From: Chromatiales bacterium
GTDB taxonomy: Bacteria > Pseudomonadota > Gammaproteobacteria > UBA6429 > Thiohalophilaceae
NCBI GenBank assembly: GCA_027032075.1
Contig: JALVOC010000159.1
Span: 1-64,000, forward strand
DNA length: 64,000 bases
Direction of reading: 5' to 3'
Shown: piece after piece, positions 16,861 to 27,406 of the stretch
Layout of the letters: every line of letters starts with the position of its first letter
Numbering within the stretch: position 1 is the stretch's first letter
Notes under the pieces: generated by a model
The model's database searches: none
The model's input: only the letters and a program-made list of their open reading frames with translations
What the model was told of the DNA's origin: nothing
Position numbers and translations under genes: made by a program

Positions 16861-18006
16861 ATGAAAATGCAAAAAAAACGTGTCGTTCGGCAATCGCTGC
16901 TTTTTGGCAGCCTGCTTGCCGCAAGCATCGCCCCGGCGCTGGCGGGCGGAAAGATTGAAATCGATAAAACGCGCTGGATCAGCATCGGCGCGGGTATACG
17001 TACCTCTATCGCCTCGGTCAGCGACGCCGCACCGGACGGAACCAGCCGCGGTAACAACTTCAACCTCGAAAACATGCGCCTCTACATCGCAGGCCAGGTC
17101 AGTGAGGATTTCAAGTTCTATTTTGGTACTGAAAAGATGTGGGGCGAATACGGTGTCCTGGATGCCATCGTTCAATATGAACCCAATGCCAGCATCAACG
17201 TCTGGATGGGCCGCATGCTGACGCCGGCCGATCGCATCGAAATGAACGGGCCTTTCTACGGCCTTACCTGGGGGCAGTATACCGTACCCTTGTATCCTTC
17301 GGACAACGACGGCAGCAACGGTGCCAACGGTGTGGCCGGTACCTATGGCCGTGATGAGGGGGTGACCGTCTGGGGTTCGCTGGGCAAGTTCCAGTATGCC
17401 GTCGGCGTGTTTGACGGTTACAGCGGTGCCGCCAATCAATCCGATGCGCCACTCTTTGCCACCCGTCTGGCCTATAACTTCCTCAACAAGGAAGCCAATC
17501 CGGGTTATTACACCAGCAGCACCTATTTCGGCAAAGGAGGTGACATCCTCACACTGGCGGTTTCCGCCCAGTCGCAGAGCAACGGTTACGGCACGGCCAC
17601 CCAGTCCGGCTCGTTTACGGGTTATGCCGTCGATGCCTTGTTTGAAAAACCGTTTGCCAACGGTTCGGCAATCACTGTCGAAGGTGAATACAAGTCCTTC
17701 AAGGTGACGACCGATGCGGCTACCCCGGTCTTCTCGATGTTCGACGGCAAGGCCTATTTCGCCAGTGTTGCCTATCTGATAGGCAACAAGGTTGGTTCCG
17801 GAAAATTCCAGCCCTATGTGCGCTACACCAAAAACAACCCCACCGTTGGCGCAAGCAGCTCATTGTCTGAAGTTGGCGTCAACTATGTGATCTCCGGGCA
17901 GAACCTCAAGTTGAACCTCAATCTGACGAGCGGTGACGCCAATGCCAGCGGAACCAAGGGTACAGACAGCAATACCGTATTGTTCGGTACGCAATTCCAG
18001 ATTTAA
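16861..18006 (+). CDS. Outer-membrane porin of the urea operon
   Basis: A 381-residue exported beta-barrel. The signal peptide ends near APALAGGK. The mature part has repeated amphipathic strands, many Gly, Tyr and Asn residues, an EYGVLDAIVQYEP stretch and a C-terminal FQI strand ending for barrel assembly. It resembles phosphate-selective/short-chain-amide porins that accompany urea and amide ABC systems. It leads a run of co-directional genes ending at ureG, 20 bp before urtA, so it probably admits urea through the outer membrane. ATG 16867 is an alternative start with better spacing to GAGG. Confidence 0.82.
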   Translation: MKMQKKRVVRQSLLFGSLLAASIAPALAGGKIEIDKTRWISIGAGIRTSIASVSDAAPDGTSRGNNFNLENMRLYIAGQVSEDFKFYFGTEKMWGEYGVLDAIVQYEPNASINVWMGRMLTPADRIEMNGPFYGLTWGQYTVPLYPSDNDGSNGANGVAGTYGRDEGVTVWGSLGKFQYAVGVFDGYSGAANQSDAPLFATRLAYNFLNKEANPGYYTSSTYFGKGGDILTLAVSAQSQSNGYGTATQSGSFTGYAVDALFEKPFANGSAITVEGEYKSFKVTTDAATPVFSMFDGKAYFASVAYLIGNKVGSGKFQPYVRYTKNNPTVGASSSLSEVGVNYVISGQNLKLNLNLTSGDANASGTKGTDSNTVLFGTQFQI

Positions 18007-18025
18007 AGCAACAGGAGCTTTTATC

Positions 18026-19321
18026 ATGACAACGAAAAAATTGAAAAAAATGGCAATCGCCGCGCTGCTTGCCGCCTCATCCCTGGCCGGCACAACCCTG
18101 GCCTGGGCAGGAGATACCATCAAGATCGGTGTTTTGCATTCTCTCTCCGGCACCATGGCGATTTCCGAGACAACCCTGAAGGACACCATGTTGATGCTGA
18201 TCGCCGAGCAGAACAAAAAAGGTGGTGTGCTGGGCAAGAAACTCGAAGCCGTGGTGGTGGATCCCGCCTCTAACTGGCCCTTGTTCGCTGAAAAGGCGCG
18301 CGAGCTGATTTCCAAAGACAAAGTCGATGTGGTTTTCGGTTGCTGGACCTCTGTTTCGCGCAAATCGGTACTGCCGGTGTTCGAGGAACTCAACAGCATC
18401 CTGTTCTATCCGGTGCAGTATGAAGGTGAAGAGTCCTCCAAAAACGTGTTTTACACCGGTGCTGCGCCCAATCAGCAGGCCATTCCTGCGGTTGATTATC
18501 TGATGAACGAAGTGGGTGTCAAACGTTGGGTGCTGGCGGGAACGGACTATGTCTATCCACGCACCACCAACAAGATCCTCAAGGCTTATCTGATGGCAAA
18601 AGGGGTGAAGAAAAAGGACATCATGATCAATTACACCCCCTTTGGTCATTCCGACTGGCAGTCCATTGTTTCGGAAATCAAAAAATTCGGCAGTGCCGGC
18701 AAAAAGACCGCAGTGGTATCCACCATCAATGGTGACGCCAATATTCCGTTTTACAAGGAACTGGCCAACCAGGGTATTTCCGCCGAGGATATCCCGGTGG
18801 TCGCTTTCTCTGTCGGTGAAGAGGAACTCTCCGGTCTGGATACCAAACCCCTGGTGGGGCATCTGGCCGCCTGGAATTACTTTATGAGTGTCGAATCCGA
18901 TGAGAACGAGGAATTCATCGAGAACTGGCACAAGTTTATCAAGAACAAGAAGCGTGTCACCAACGATCCGATGGAAGCACATTACATCGGCTTCAACATG
19001 TGGGTGAAAGCCGTCGAAAAAGCTGGCACCACCGATCCCAAAGTCGTGCAGGATGCCCTCATCGGCGTTACCGTACCGAATCTCTCCGGCGGCTATTCGG
19101 CCATGATGCCCAACCATCACATTACCAAGCCGGTACTCATCGGGGAAATTCAGAAGAACGGCCAGTTTGACATCGTCTGGGAGACTTCTGGACTGGTTCC
19201 CGGTGACGCCTGGTCGGATTATCTGCCCGGTTCCAGGGATCTGATTTCCGATTGGCGTGCCCCGCTGTCCTGTGGCAACTACAACGTCAAGACAAAAAAA
19301 TGCAGTGGCCAGAACTACTGA
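18026..19321 (+). CDS. urtA: Urea ABC transporter, substrate-binding protein
   Basis: A 431-residue periplasmic binding protein with a signal peptide (cleavage near LAWAGDT) and a type I branched-chain-amino-acid/amide-binding fold. IKIGVLHSLSGTMAISE and VVFGCWTSVSRKSVLPVFE are typical of UrtA. ATG 18026 is preceded by AGGAG at 18013-18017. A long hairpin follows the gene, which may let more of this component be made than of the membrane parts. Confidence 0.95.
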   Translation: MTTKKLKKMAIAALLAASSLAGTTLAWAGDTIKIGVLHSLSGTMAISETTLKDTMLMLIAEQNKKGGVLGKKLEAVVVDPASNWPLFAEKARELISKDKVDVVFGCWTSVSRKSVLPVFEELNSILFYPVQYEGEESSKNVFYTGAAPNQQAIPAVDYLMNEVGVKRWVLAGTDYVYPRTTNKILKAYLMAKGVKKKDIMINYTPFGHSDWQSIVSEIKKFGSAGKKTAVVSTINGDANIPFYKELANQGISAEDIPVVAFSVGEEELSGLDTKPLVGHLAAWNYFMSVESDENEEFIENWHKFIKNKKRVTNDPMEAHYIGFNMWVKAVEKAGTTDPKVVQDALIGVTVPNLSGGYSAMMPNHHITKPVLIGEIQKNGQFDIVWETSGLVPGDAWSDYLPGSRDLISDWRAPLSCGNYNVKTKKCSGQNY

Positions 19322-19384
19322 AAAAACCACTCCCCGGTGTGAACCTTGAGGAGCGCGGCTTCAATACCAGGCGCTCTTGAGATC

Positions 19385-19446
19385 GGGAGCGTAGGACGCC
19401 AGCAACTGTTTTCACCCATTGTTGCGGTCCTATGCTCCCCCCTTAT
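19385..19446 (+). terminator. Hairpin between urtA and urtB
   Basis: GGGAGCGTAGGAC (19385-19397) pairs with GTCCTATGCTCCC (19427-19439), with one G-U pair. An inner GCAAC/GTTGC stem (19402-19406, 19421-19425) extends it. The tail is CCCCTTATTTT, not a pure T-run. It probably stabilises the urtA message or partly terminates transcription before urtB. Confidence 0.6.
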
Positions 19447-19469
19447 TTTATCAACAAGCGGGATGCTGC

Positions 19470-21095
19470 ATGTCTGAATATGCAATAACAGCGAAAGCAA
19501 AAAAACCGGCACTTCTGCTGCTGTGCCTCGCCCTTTTGACGGGTTTTGTCCAGCAGCTTGCAGCCGCTGAACTTTCACTGGAGGAGTCATGGAAAATACT
19601 CAGTTCAAAAAACTACAAAAAGAAAGCCCGGGCGATCGAAGCGATCGCGCAACACAATCCTCCTGAAGCCTATGTGGCGCTGAAGGCAATGCTGAATGGC
19701 CAGTTGTACTATGCCAGGCGCAGCAAGGAACTTTATATCCTGAAGGAAGCAGGTGATAACTATATCTTTACCCCTTTGTTTGCTGGCGAAGCGGTTACCC
19801 GGGAAAGCAAGCGGGGATTCAAAAAAATAAGGATCAACAACCGCCTGCGAAGTCTGATCCGTCAATCCCTGGCGGTAATGCAGCTCAAAGATGATGATGC
19901 CGATGTCAGGCTGGCGGCAGTGCAGGAACTTCTGAAAAATCCTGAAGCGGAAGCGGCCGCTCTGATCGCGTCACTCATTGACAAAGAAACAGACAGCAGG
20001 GTGCAAAAGGCCATGCGGACCCTGCTGGCGATAAACCAGCTGGAATATGGCGATGAGGCCGCGCACCCGCATGCGATTGAAACCCTGGCGGCAAGTCTCA
20101 ATACCTCGGCAATGAATGCGCTACGAAATTACCAGGCGCCAAACAAGGTGCTGGAAAAAAAGGCCAGGGCGGCGATAAAGCGCATCAATGATCAGCGTGA
20201 CCTGTATGCCAAAGCGGAAACCATGTTTTTCGGTCTGAGTCTGGGTTCGGTGCTGGCACTGGCGGCAATCGGTCTTGCGATCACCTTTGGCGTTATGGGG
20301 GTGATCAATATGGCGCATGGAGAGTTGATCATGATCGGTGCCTACACCACCTATGTGATCCAGCTGTTGATGCCGGAGCATATCGGTTTGTCGATTCTGG
20401 TCGCTGTGCCGGCAGCCTTCGTTGTTTCTGGCCTGGTGGGGATTGCCATTGAACGCAGTGTGATTCGTCATCTCTATGGCCGTCCGCTGGAAACCTTGCT
20501 GGCGACATTTGGTGTCAGCCTGATCCTGCAGCAGACGGTGCGTTCGATATTCTCACCGTTGAACCGCAGTGTCGAAACCCCGCAGTGGATGTCCGGCGCA
20601 TGGCAGATCAACGAAGTGCTGGCCCTGACCTGGAACCGCTTCTACATCATTATTTTCTGCCTGGCCGTTTTTATCGCACTGATCCTCGTGATGAAAAAAA
20701 CCGTGCTGGGTTTGCAGGTGCGTGCCGTCTCGCAAAACCGCATGATGGCCCGTGCCATGGGAGTCCGGTCGGAGTGGGTCGATGCGCTGACCTTTGGACT
20801 TGGCGCCGGTATTGCAGGCATGGCCGGTGTGGCGCTGAGTCTGTTGACCAATGTCGGCCCCAATCTCGGCCAGTCTTACATTATCGATTCATTCATGGTG
20901 GTGGTGTTTGGCGGAGTTGGCAACCTCTGGGGTGCCCTGGTTGCCGGCATGAGCCTCGGCGTGATTAACAAAATGCTGGAACCCTGGGCGGGAGCGGTAC
21001 TGGCAAAAATACTGGTACTGGTTTTTATCATTCTGTTTATCCAGAAACGACCCAAAGGGCTGTTTCCTCAACGCGGCCGCGCAGCAGAGGATTAA
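19470..21095 (+). CDS. urtB: Urea ABC transporter, permease UrtB
   Basis: A 541-residue inner-membrane permease. After a signal-like N terminus, residues about 35-250 form a hydrophilic, helical, HEAT-like periplasmic extension typical of long UrtB proteins. The membrane permease domain follows (GVMGVINMAHGELIMIGAYT; LGLQVRAVSQNRMMARAMG is the loop contacting the ATPase). ATG 19470 is the first that gives a clean signal sequence, though its ribosome-binding site is weak. It pairs with UrtC, whose gene starts 3 bp later. Confidence 0.93.
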   Translation: MSEYAITAKAKKPALLLLCLALLTGFVQQLAAAELSLEESWKILSSKNYKKKARAIEAIAQHNPPEAYVALKAMLNGQLYYARRSKELYILKEAGDNYIFTPLFAGEAVTRESKRGFKKIRINNRLRSLIRQSLAVMQLKDDDADVRLAAVQELLKNPEAEAAALIASLIDKETDSRVQKAMRTLLAINQLEYGDEAAHPHAIETLAASLNTSAMNALRNYQAPNKVLEKKARAAIKRINDQRDLYAKAETMFFGLSLGSVLALAAIGLAITFGVMGVINMAHGELIMIGAYTTYVIQLLMPEHIGLSILVAVPAAFVVSGLVGIAIERSVIRHLYGRPLETLLATFGVSLILQQTVRSIFSPLNRSVETPQWMSGAWQINEVLALTWNRFYIIIFCLAVFIALILVMKKTVLGLQVRAVSQNRMMARAMGVRSEWVDALTFGLGAGIAGMAGVALSLLTNVGPNLGQSYIIDSFMVVVFGGVGNLWGALVAGMSLGVINKMLEPWAGAVLAKILVLVFIILFIQKRPKGLFPQRGRAAED

Positions 21096-21098
21096 TTC

Positions 21099-22187
21099 AT
21101 GCGTATGCTGAAGATCATTGCAAACGACAAACCCGGCAGCCGCTTACTGCTCGCGTTGGCAGTGGTGAGTGTTGCCGTGCCGGTACTCAATTTACTGGTT
21201 CCCGAAAACAGCGTCTTTCATCTTTCCACCTACACGGTCACCCTGCTGGGCAAATATCTGACCTATGCCTTGCTGGCGCTGGCGGCCGATCTGGTTTGGG
21301 GGTATCTGGGTATTCTCAGCCTCGGCCACGGCGCTTTTTTTGCTCTCGGTGGTTATGCCATGGGCATGTACCTGATGCGCCAGATTGGTGAACGCGGCGT
21401 CTATGGTGATCCGCTTCTGCCGGACTTTATGGTTTTCCTCAACTGGCACGAGTTGCCCTGGTTTTGGCACGGCTTTGATCAGTTCTGGTTTGCCGCCCTG
21501 ATGATCATCCTGGTTCCTGGTGTGCTGGCGTATATTTTCGGTTACCTGGCGTTTCGCTCCCGGGTGACCGGCGTCTATTTGTCCATCATCACCCAGGCGC
21601 TGACGTATGCACTGATGCTGGCCTTTTTCCGCAACGAAATGGGCTTTGGCGGCAACAACGGCTTGACGGACTTTAAAGATATCCTTGGTTTCAACCTGCG
21701 TGAGGACAGTACCCGCATTGCACTGTTTCTGGCTTCGGCCGCCGCACTGGTGTGTGGCTATGTCATCAGCCGCTATATCGTCAGCTCGCGCCTGGGGCTG
21801 GCCTGTGTCGCCATTCGGGATGCTGAAAGCCGCAGCCGCTTTATTGGTTACCGGGTGGAAAAAATCAAACTGTGGATCTTCGTCTTTTCGGCCGTGCTGG
21901 CCGGTATCGCCGGTGCGCTCTACGTGCCACAGGTTGGCATTATCAATCCCGGTGAATTCTCCCCGCTGAATTCCATTGAACTGATCATCTGGGTCGCCAT
22001 CGGTGGCCGGGGCACATTGTATGGCGCCATCATCGGTGCGTTGCTGGTGAATTATGCAAAAACCTATTTCACCGCGGCGCTTCCCGAAATATGGCTATAT
22101 GCGCTGGGCGCGTTGTTTGTCGTGGTTACGCTCTACCTGCCCAAAGGCATTGTCGGTTTGCGGAACCTGAGAGGGGCGAGAACATGA
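21099..22187 (+). CDS. urtC: Urea ABC transporter, permease UrtC
   Basis: A 362-residue inner-membrane permease of the LivM type. SLGHGAFFALGGYAMGMYL and IRDAESRSRFIGYRVEKIKL (the coupling loop) are seen. Its stop overlaps the urtD start (ATGA). It forms the channel heterodimer with UrtB. Confidence 0.94.
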   Translation: MRMLKIIANDKPGSRLLLALAVVSVAVPVLNLLVPENSVFHLSTYTVTLLGKYLTYALLALAADLVWGYLGILSLGHGAFFALGGYAMGMYLMRQIGERGVYGDPLLPDFMVFLNWHELPWFWHGFDQFWFAALMIILVPGVLAYIFGYLAFRSRVTGVYLSIITQALTYALMLAFFRNEMGFGGNNGLTDFKDILGFNLREDSTRIALFLASAAALVCGYVISRYIVSSRLGLACVAIRDAESRSRFIGYRVEKIKLWIFVFSAVLAGIAGALYVPQVGIINPGEFSPLNSIELIIWVAIGGRGTLYGAIIGALLVNYAKTYFTAALPEIWLYALGALFVVVTLYLPKGIVGLRNLRGART

Positions 22188-23014
22188 AGTCAATGGAGGC
22201 TTTACGCAAATTTTCCCGCCGGGACCAGGTCTTTGATTTTCTGGTTCAGCCCGAGCCGCCGGATCTCGATCTCAGCCACAATATCATTTTGTATCTGGAA
22301 GGCCTGAACAAAAGCTTCGATGGCTTTAAGGCGATAAACGATCTCAACCTCTATATCGAAACCGGTGAGTTGCGCTGCATCATTGGTCCCAATGGCGCCG
22401 GCAAGTCCACCATGATGGATATTGTCACCGGCAAAACACGCCCGGATTCTGGCCAGGCATGGTTCGGCCAGCGTCTCAACCTGTTACGGATGGATGAACC
22501 GGAAATTGCCGAAGCGGGTATCGGGCGCAAATTCCAGAAACCAACGGTGTTTGAGAATCTCAGTGTGATACAGAATCTCGAGCTGGCGATGGCGCAGGAC
22601 AAGCGCGTCTGGCCCTTGCTCACTGCCCGCCTCAGCGGTGAGCAGCGCGATCTGATCGACGAGGTGCTGGACATTATCGGTCTTGGGGAACTGGCGGCGG
22701 CGCCCGCCGGCAAGCTCTCCCATGGGCAGAAGCAGTGGCTGGAGATCGGTATGCTGCTGATGCAAAAACCGGCGCTGTTACTGGTTGATGAGCCGGTAGC
22801 CGGTATGACCCATCAGGAAATGGAGCGCACCGCAGAGTTGCTGACCTCGCTCGCCGGCAAACACTCGGTGATTGTGGTGGAGCACGATATGGATTTTGTG
22901 CGCTCAATCGCACGCAAGGTCACGGTATTACATCAGGGCAGCATCCTCGCCGAAGGCAGCATGGCGCAGGTGCAGGCCGATCCACGCGTCATCGAAGTGT
23001 ATCTGGGGGAATAG
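22184..23014 (+). CDS. urtD: Urea ABC transporter, ATPase UrtD
   Basis: A 276-residue ATP-binding subunit. Walker A is GPNGAGKST, the signature is LSHGQKQWLEIG, Walker B is LLLVDEPVAG and the switch histidine is in VVEHDMDF. An extra N-terminal stretch of about 40 residues precedes the ABC domain, as is usual for UrtD. The ATG at 22184 overlaps the urtC stop, and urtE starts 2 bp after the stop. Confidence 0.95.
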   Translation: MKSMEALRKFSRRDQVFDFLVQPEPPDLDLSHNIILYLEGLNKSFDGFKAINDLNLYIETGELRCIIGPNGAGKSTMMDIVTGKTRPDSGQAWFGQRLNLLRMDEPEIAEAGIGRKFQKPTVFENLSVIQNLELAMAQDKRVWPLLTARLSGEQRDLIDEVLDIIGLGELAAAPAGKLSHGQKQWLEIGMLLMQKPALLLVDEPVAGMTHQEMERTAELLTSLAGKHSVIVVEHDMDFVRSIARKVTVLHQGSILAEGSMAQVQADPRVIEVYLGE

Positions 23015-23015
23015 C

Positions 23016-23711
23016 ATGCTGGAAGTCCATGGTCTCAACCAGTTTTACGGGCAAAGTCATACGCTATGGGATATCGATCTCGATGTGCCGAAGGGTAAAT
23101 GCACCTGCCTGATGGGGCGTAACGGTGTGGGGAAAACCACCCTGCTTGGCTGTATTATGGGTGCGCTGCCGCTGGCCTCCGGTGAAATCAAATACGGTGA
23201 GATGGCGTTGCATAAACTGCCGATGGAACAAAGGGCAAAGGCGGGTATCGGTTATGTGCCTCAGGGGCGTCAGATCTTTTCCCTCCTTACGGTTGAAGAA
23301 AACCTGCAAATCGGTTTACCGGCACGCCCCGATGGGGCGCGCACCATACCGGAATTTATCTATGAGCTGTTCCCGGTTTTAAAGGAGATGCGTTCCCGCC
23401 GGGGCGGGGACCTCTCCGGAGGCCAGCAACAGCAACTGGCCATCGGCCGCGCCCTGGTGATCGATCCCAAGCTGCTGATCCTGGATGAACCCACAGAAGG
23501 CATCCAGCCGAACATCGTCGCCGAGATCGGTGAAGTCATCCGCAGGCTCAACCACGAGATCGGCATGACGGTATTGCTGGTGGAGCAAAAGCTGCACTTT
23601 GTAAAAAAAGTGGCGGATCAATTTTACATACTCGATCGTGGTCGCCGCGTGGCCGACGGCAGAGTGGACGAACTCTCCGAATCGCTGGTCAAGGAGTACC
23701 TTACCGTATGA
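23016..23711 (+). CDS. urtE: Urea ABC transporter, ATPase UrtE
   Basis: A 231-residue LivF-type ATPase. Walker A is GRNGVGKTTLL, the signature is LSGGQQQQLAIG, Walker B is LLILDEPTEGIQ and the switch region is LLVEQKLHF. It pairs with UrtD. The stop overlaps the ureD start (ATGA), which fuses urea uptake and urease into one translation chain. Confidence 0.95.
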   Translation: MLEVHGLNQFYGQSHTLWDIDLDVPKGKCTCLMGRNGVGKTTLLGCIMGALPLASGEIKYGEMALHKLPMEQRAKAGIGYVPQGRQIFSLLTVEENLQIGLPARPDGARTIPEFIYELFPVLKEMRSRRGGDLSGGQQQQLAIGRALVIDPKLLILDEPTEGIQPNIVAEIGEVIRRLNHEIGMTVLLVEQKLHFVKKVADQFYILDRGRRVADGRVDELSESLVKEYLTV

Positions 23712-24550
23712 ATATGACGGCAAGCCTGACTGACGTTCATGGCTGGCAGGCGCATCTGCAACTGGTGTTTGCCCCTGTGGGGTTGCGTACCGTTCTTGAG
23801 CGCTGCCACCATTCCGGTCCGTTACGCGTGCAACGCCCTTTTTATCCGGAAGGCAATCTCGCCCATACCTATATATTGCATCCCCCCGGTGGTGTGGTTG
23901 GTGGTGATCAGTTGCACATCGCACTGGACGTCCGCCGTGATGCGCAGGTGCTGTGTACCACCCCCGGTTCCGGCAAGTTCTATACGAGCGCAGGCAGCCC
24001 CGCGACGCTTGCGCAGCATCTGCAAGTGGCTGCCGGCGCCAGCCTCGAGTGGTTGCCGCAGGAAAATATTCTGTTTGCCGGTGCCCGCCTGCATGCCCGT
24101 ACGCGGATAGAACTGGAAGATGACGCGGTGTTTATCGGCTGGGAAATAAACTGTCTCGGGCGCCCGAGCAGCGCGGAACGGTTCGAACATGGCGCTTTTG
24201 CTTCCCGCCTGGAGCTTTACCACGCGCAGCGATTGTTGCTGGTGGAAAACCTGCGTGTCCTCGATGAACAAAGCCTGGATGCCGCCGCCGGTTTGCGTGG
24301 CCAGCCGGTGCAGGCCACATTGCTGGCGTTTCCCTGCGATCACGCTCATCTTGAACGTGCCCGCGGGCAGCTTGCCCGGCAGCGTGCCTCTTTGCCGATT
24401 GGTGCCACCCTCATCGAAGGTCTGCTGGTGGTGCGCGCACTGGGTGGCAACAGCGAAACACTGAAACAACAGCTGACATCGGTTTGGCAGGCGCTGCGGC
24501 CGATGTTGCTTGAGCGGCCAGCCGTGCCGCCACGAATCTGGGCAACCTGA
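23708..24550 (+). CDS. ureD: Urease accessory protein UreD
   Basis: A 280-residue accessory protein that binds apo-urease and recruits UreF and UreG for nickel insertion. Typical UreD blocks are [31 protein letters not shown] and [12 protein letters not shown]. It starts inside the urtE stop codon and is followed by ureA after 19 bp. Confidence 0.95.
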   Translation: MNMTASLTDVHGWQAHLQLVFAPVGLRTVLERCHHSGPLRVQRPFYPEGNLAHTYILHPPGGVVGGDQLHIALDVRRDAQVLCTTPGSGKFYTSAGSPATLAQHLQVAAGASLEWLPQENILFAGARLHARTRIELEDDAVFIGWEINCLGRPSSAERFEHGAFASRLELYHAQRLLLVENLRVLDEQSLDAAAGLRGQPVQATLLAFPCDHAHLERARGQLARQRASLPIGATLIEGLLVVRALGGNSETLKQQLTSVWQALRPMLLERPAVPPRIWAT

Positions 24551-24569
24551 AAAAACAGAAGGACAGCGT

Positions 24570-24872
24570 ATGGATCTGACTCCCCGTGAAAAAGACAAAC
24601 TGTTGTTGTTTACCGCCGCATTGCTGGCCGAACGCCGCCTCGCACGCGGTATCAAGCTCAATCATCCCGAGGCGATGGCTTACCTCAGCGCGGCCATTAT
24701 GGAAGGCGCGCGTGAGGGTAAAACCGTGGCCGAGCTGATGAGTGAAACCCGGCATATTTTAAGTGCCGATCAGGTTATGGATGGCGTCGCCGAGATGATT
24801 CAGGAAGTGCAGGTGGAAGCCACCTTTCCGGACGGCACCAAGCTGGTCACCGTGCATCAACCGATTATCTAG
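24570..24872 (+). CDS. ureA: Urease gamma subunit
   Basis: The 100-residue small structural subunit, the family's usual length. It begins [17 protein letters not shown] and ends in the conserved [19 protein letters not shown] at 24559-24563 fixes ATG 24570. Gamma, beta and alpha chains are separate genes here, as in most bacteria. Confidence 0.97.
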   Translation: MDLTPREKDKLLLFTAALLAERRLARGIKLNHPEAMAYLSAAIMEGAREGKTVAELMSETRHILSADQVMDGVAEMIQEVQVEATFPDGTKLVTVHQPII

Positions 24873-24881
24873 GAGCGCAAT

Positions 24882-25196
24882 ATGATTCCAGGCGAAATGA
24901 AAATCAGCAGCGGTGATATCGCGATCAACACGGGACGGCCGACGTTGAGAATCGAAGTTGCCAACAGCGGCGACCGGCCGATTCAGATCGGTTCGCATTA
25001 TCACTTTTACGAGACCAACACCGCACTGCAGTTTGAGCGTGAAAAAACCCGCGGCTACCGCCTGAATATTCCGGCCGGCACCGCGGTACGGTTTGAGCCA
25101 GGACAAAGCCGCACCGTTGAACTGGTGGCCTATGGCGGCAAGCGCGAGGTTTACGGCTTTCAGGGCCGCATCATGGGCGCATTGGAGAGAGAATAA
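24882..25196 (+). CDS. ureB: Urease beta subunit
   Basis: A 104-residue structural subunit. [29 protein letters not shown] and [11 protein letters not shown] are typical. AGGAG lies 7 bases ahead of the ATG. The last A of its TAA stop is the first base of the ureC start codon. Confidence 0.97.
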   Translation: MIPGEMKISSGDIAINTGRPTLRIEVANSGDRPIQIGSHYHFYETNTALQFEREKTRGYRLNIPAGTAVRFEPGQSRTVELVAYGGKREVYGFQGRIMGALERE

Positions 25197-26899
25197 TGAC
25201 AACGATGAATCGACAGGCTTATGCTGAAATGTTCGGCCCGACCACGGGTGACAAAATGCGACTGGCCGACACGGAATTATGGATTGAGGTGGAAAAGGAT
25301 TTCACCGTTTACGGCGACGAGGTCAAGTTCGGCGGTGGCAAGGTGATACGTGACGGCATGGGGCAGTGCCAGGCGACATCCGCCGAAGTGGCGGACCTGG
25401 TGATCACCAATGCATTGATCATCGATCACTGGGGGATCGTCAAAGCGGACATCGGCATCAAGCACGGGCGCATTGCCGCTATCGGCAAGGCGGGTAATCC
25501 CGATGTGCAGGACGGGGTTGATATTCTCATCGGTCCCGGCACGGATGTGATCGGTGGTGAGGGTAAAATCGTGACCGCCGGCGGGATCGATGCGCATATT
25601 CATTTCATCTGCCCGCAGCAGATCGAGGAAGCGCTGGCCTCGGGGATCACCACCATGCTTGGCGGTGGCACCGGCCCCTCCACTGGCACCAATGCCACCA
25701 CCTGTACGCCGGGACCCTGGAATATCCAGCGCATGCTCCAGGCTGCCGAGGCCTTTCCGATGAATCTGGGGTTTCTGGGCAAGGGCAATGCCAGCCAGCC
25801 CGGCGCCTTGCAGGAACAGATCGAGGCGGGTGCCATGGGACTCAAACTGCATGAAGACTGGGGAACGACACCGGCGGCGATCCGCAACTGTCTGAATGTG
25901 GCGGAAGCGTTCGATGTACAGGTGGCGATTCATACCGACACTCTGAATGAGTCGGGTTTTGTTGAGGATACCCTTGCCGCATTCGAAGGCCGCACCATTC
26001 ACACGTACCACACCGAAGGCGCCGGCGGCGGACACGCGCCTGACATCATCCGTGCCTGTGGTCTCGACAACGTGCTGCCTTCCTCAACCAATCCGACCCG
26101 CCCCTATACCGTCAACACCATCGATGAACATCTGGACATGCTGATGGTCTGCCATCATCTGGATCCGGGCATTGCCGAAGATGTGGCCTTTGCCGAATCG
26201 CGTATTCGCCGTGAGACCATCGCCGCCGAGGACATTCTGCATGATCTGGGCGCTTTTTCCATGATTTCCTCCGACTCGCAGGCCATGGGGCGGGTTGGTG
26301 AGGTCATCACCCGTACCTGGCAGACGGCACACAAGATGAAAGTCCAGCGCGGCCCGCTGGATGGCGACAGCGGTGACAACGATAACAACCGGGTAAAACG
26401 TTATCTCGCAAAGTACACCATCAACCCCGCCCTGGCCCATGGCATCGCCCATGAGGTTGGCTCGGTCGAAGTCGGCAAGCTGGCCGATCTGGTGTTGTGG
26501 TCGCCGGCCTTTTTCGGCGTCAAACCGGCGTTGATCATCAAAGGTGGCATGATCGCCCATGCGCTCATGGGGGATGCCAATGCCTCGATTCCAACACCAC
26601 AGCCGGTGCATACCCGCCCGATGTTTGGCAGTTTCGGCAAGGCGCTGAGTGCCACCAGTATGAGTTTCGTTTCCGGAGCCGCGATCTCAGCCGGAGTGGT
26701 TGAACGGCTGGGACTGCAGAAACGCATCGGGGTGACAAAAAACTGCCGCAATGTGAAAAAGCGGGATTTGATTCATAACAACTATGTACCGCAGATTGAG
26801 GTCAATCCCCAGACCTATGAGGTGCGTGCCGATGGCCAGCTGCTGAGTTGTGAACCCGCCGATGTTTTACCCATGGCCCAACGTTATTTTCTGTTTTAA
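25196..26899 (+). CDS. ureC: Urease alpha subunit (catalytic)
   Basis: The 567-residue nickel hydrolase converting urea to ammonia and carbamate. Nickel ligands are seen in [12 protein letters not shown] and [12 protein letters not shown], the carbamylated lysine in GLKLHEDWG, the active-site flap in [10 protein letters not shown] and the Asp ligand in [10 protein letters not shown]. Full family length with all key residues kept, so the enzyme should be active. It overlaps ureB by one base, and ureE follows after 3 bp. Confidence 0.98.
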   Translation: MTTMNRQAYAEMFGPTTGDKMRLADTELWIEVEKDFTVYGDEVKFGGGKVIRDGMGQCQATSAEVADLVITNALIIDHWGIVKADIGIKHGRIAAIGKAGNPDVQDGVDILIGPGTDVIGGEGKIVTAGGIDAHIHFICPQQIEEALASGITTMLGGGTGPSTGTNATTCTPGPWNIQRMLQAAEAFPMNLGFLGKGNASQPGALQEQIEAGAMGLKLHEDWGTTPAAIRNCLNVAEAFDVQVAIHTDTLNESGFVEDTLAAFEGRTIHTYHTEGAGGGHAPDIIRACGLDNVLPSSTNPTRPYTVNTIDEHLDMLMVCHHLDPGIAEDVAFAESRIRRETIAAEDILHDLGAFSMISSDSQAMGRVGEVITRTWQTAHKMKVQRGPLDGDSGDNDNNRVKRYLAKYTINPALAHGIAHEVGSVEVGKLADLVLWSPAFFGVKPALIIKGGMIAHALMGDANASIPTPQPVHTRPMFGSFGKALSATSMSFVSGAAISAGVVERLGLQKRIGVTKNCRNVKKRDLIHNNYVPQIEVNPQTYEVRADGQLLSCEPADVLPMAQRYFLF

Positions 26900-26902
26900 A
26901 TC

Positions 26903-27406
26903 ATGATAGAACTTACCCGGCTACTTGATAAAAACTCTCCGGCAGACGGCAGGCTGACGTTGCCGATTGAGCAGCGTGTGCGCAGCCGCTTGCGGATAAA
27001 ACTGGATGACGGCCGTGATGCCGGCCTGTTTTTACCCCGGGGGACCTTGCTACGGGGGGGAGATCGGCTTGGCAGTGAGGAAGGCCTGGTGGTTGAAATC
27101 GTCGCCGCCGCAGAGACGGTCTCGACAGTGCGTTGCGATGATCCCACTTTGCTGGCACGTGCCGCCTATCATCTGGGCAACCGCCATGTCCCGTTGCAGG
27201 TCGAAAAGGGCTGGCTGCGTTATCAGCATGATCATGTCCTTGATGACATGCTGCGGCAGATGGGTTTGGAGGTTATTGTGGAAGAGGCGCCCTTTGAACC
27301 GGAAGCGGGCGCTTACCAGCAGGCCGCACACAGCCATCATCACGCTCATTCACACTCTCATCAACACACTCACGACGAAGGAGTATCCAATGAAACACTG
27401 GCATAA
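26903..27406 (+). CDS. ureE: Urease nickel metallochaperone UreE
   Basis: A 167-residue nickel donor. The C terminus is a histidine-rich tail (HSHHHAHSHSHQHTHDE) that can store several nickel ions. RAAYHLGNRHVPLQ holds the core metal-site region. Its last 17 bases overlap the start of the hupE/ureJ gene. Confidence 0.94.
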   Translation: MIELTRLLDKNSPADGRLTLPIEQRVRSRLRIKLDDGRDAGLFLPRGTLLRGGDRLGSEEGLVVEIVAAAETVSTVRCDDPTLLARAAYHLGNRHVPLQVEKGWLRYQHDHVLDDMLRQMGLEVIVEEAPFEPEAGAYQQAAHSHHHAHSHSHQHTHDEGVSNETLA

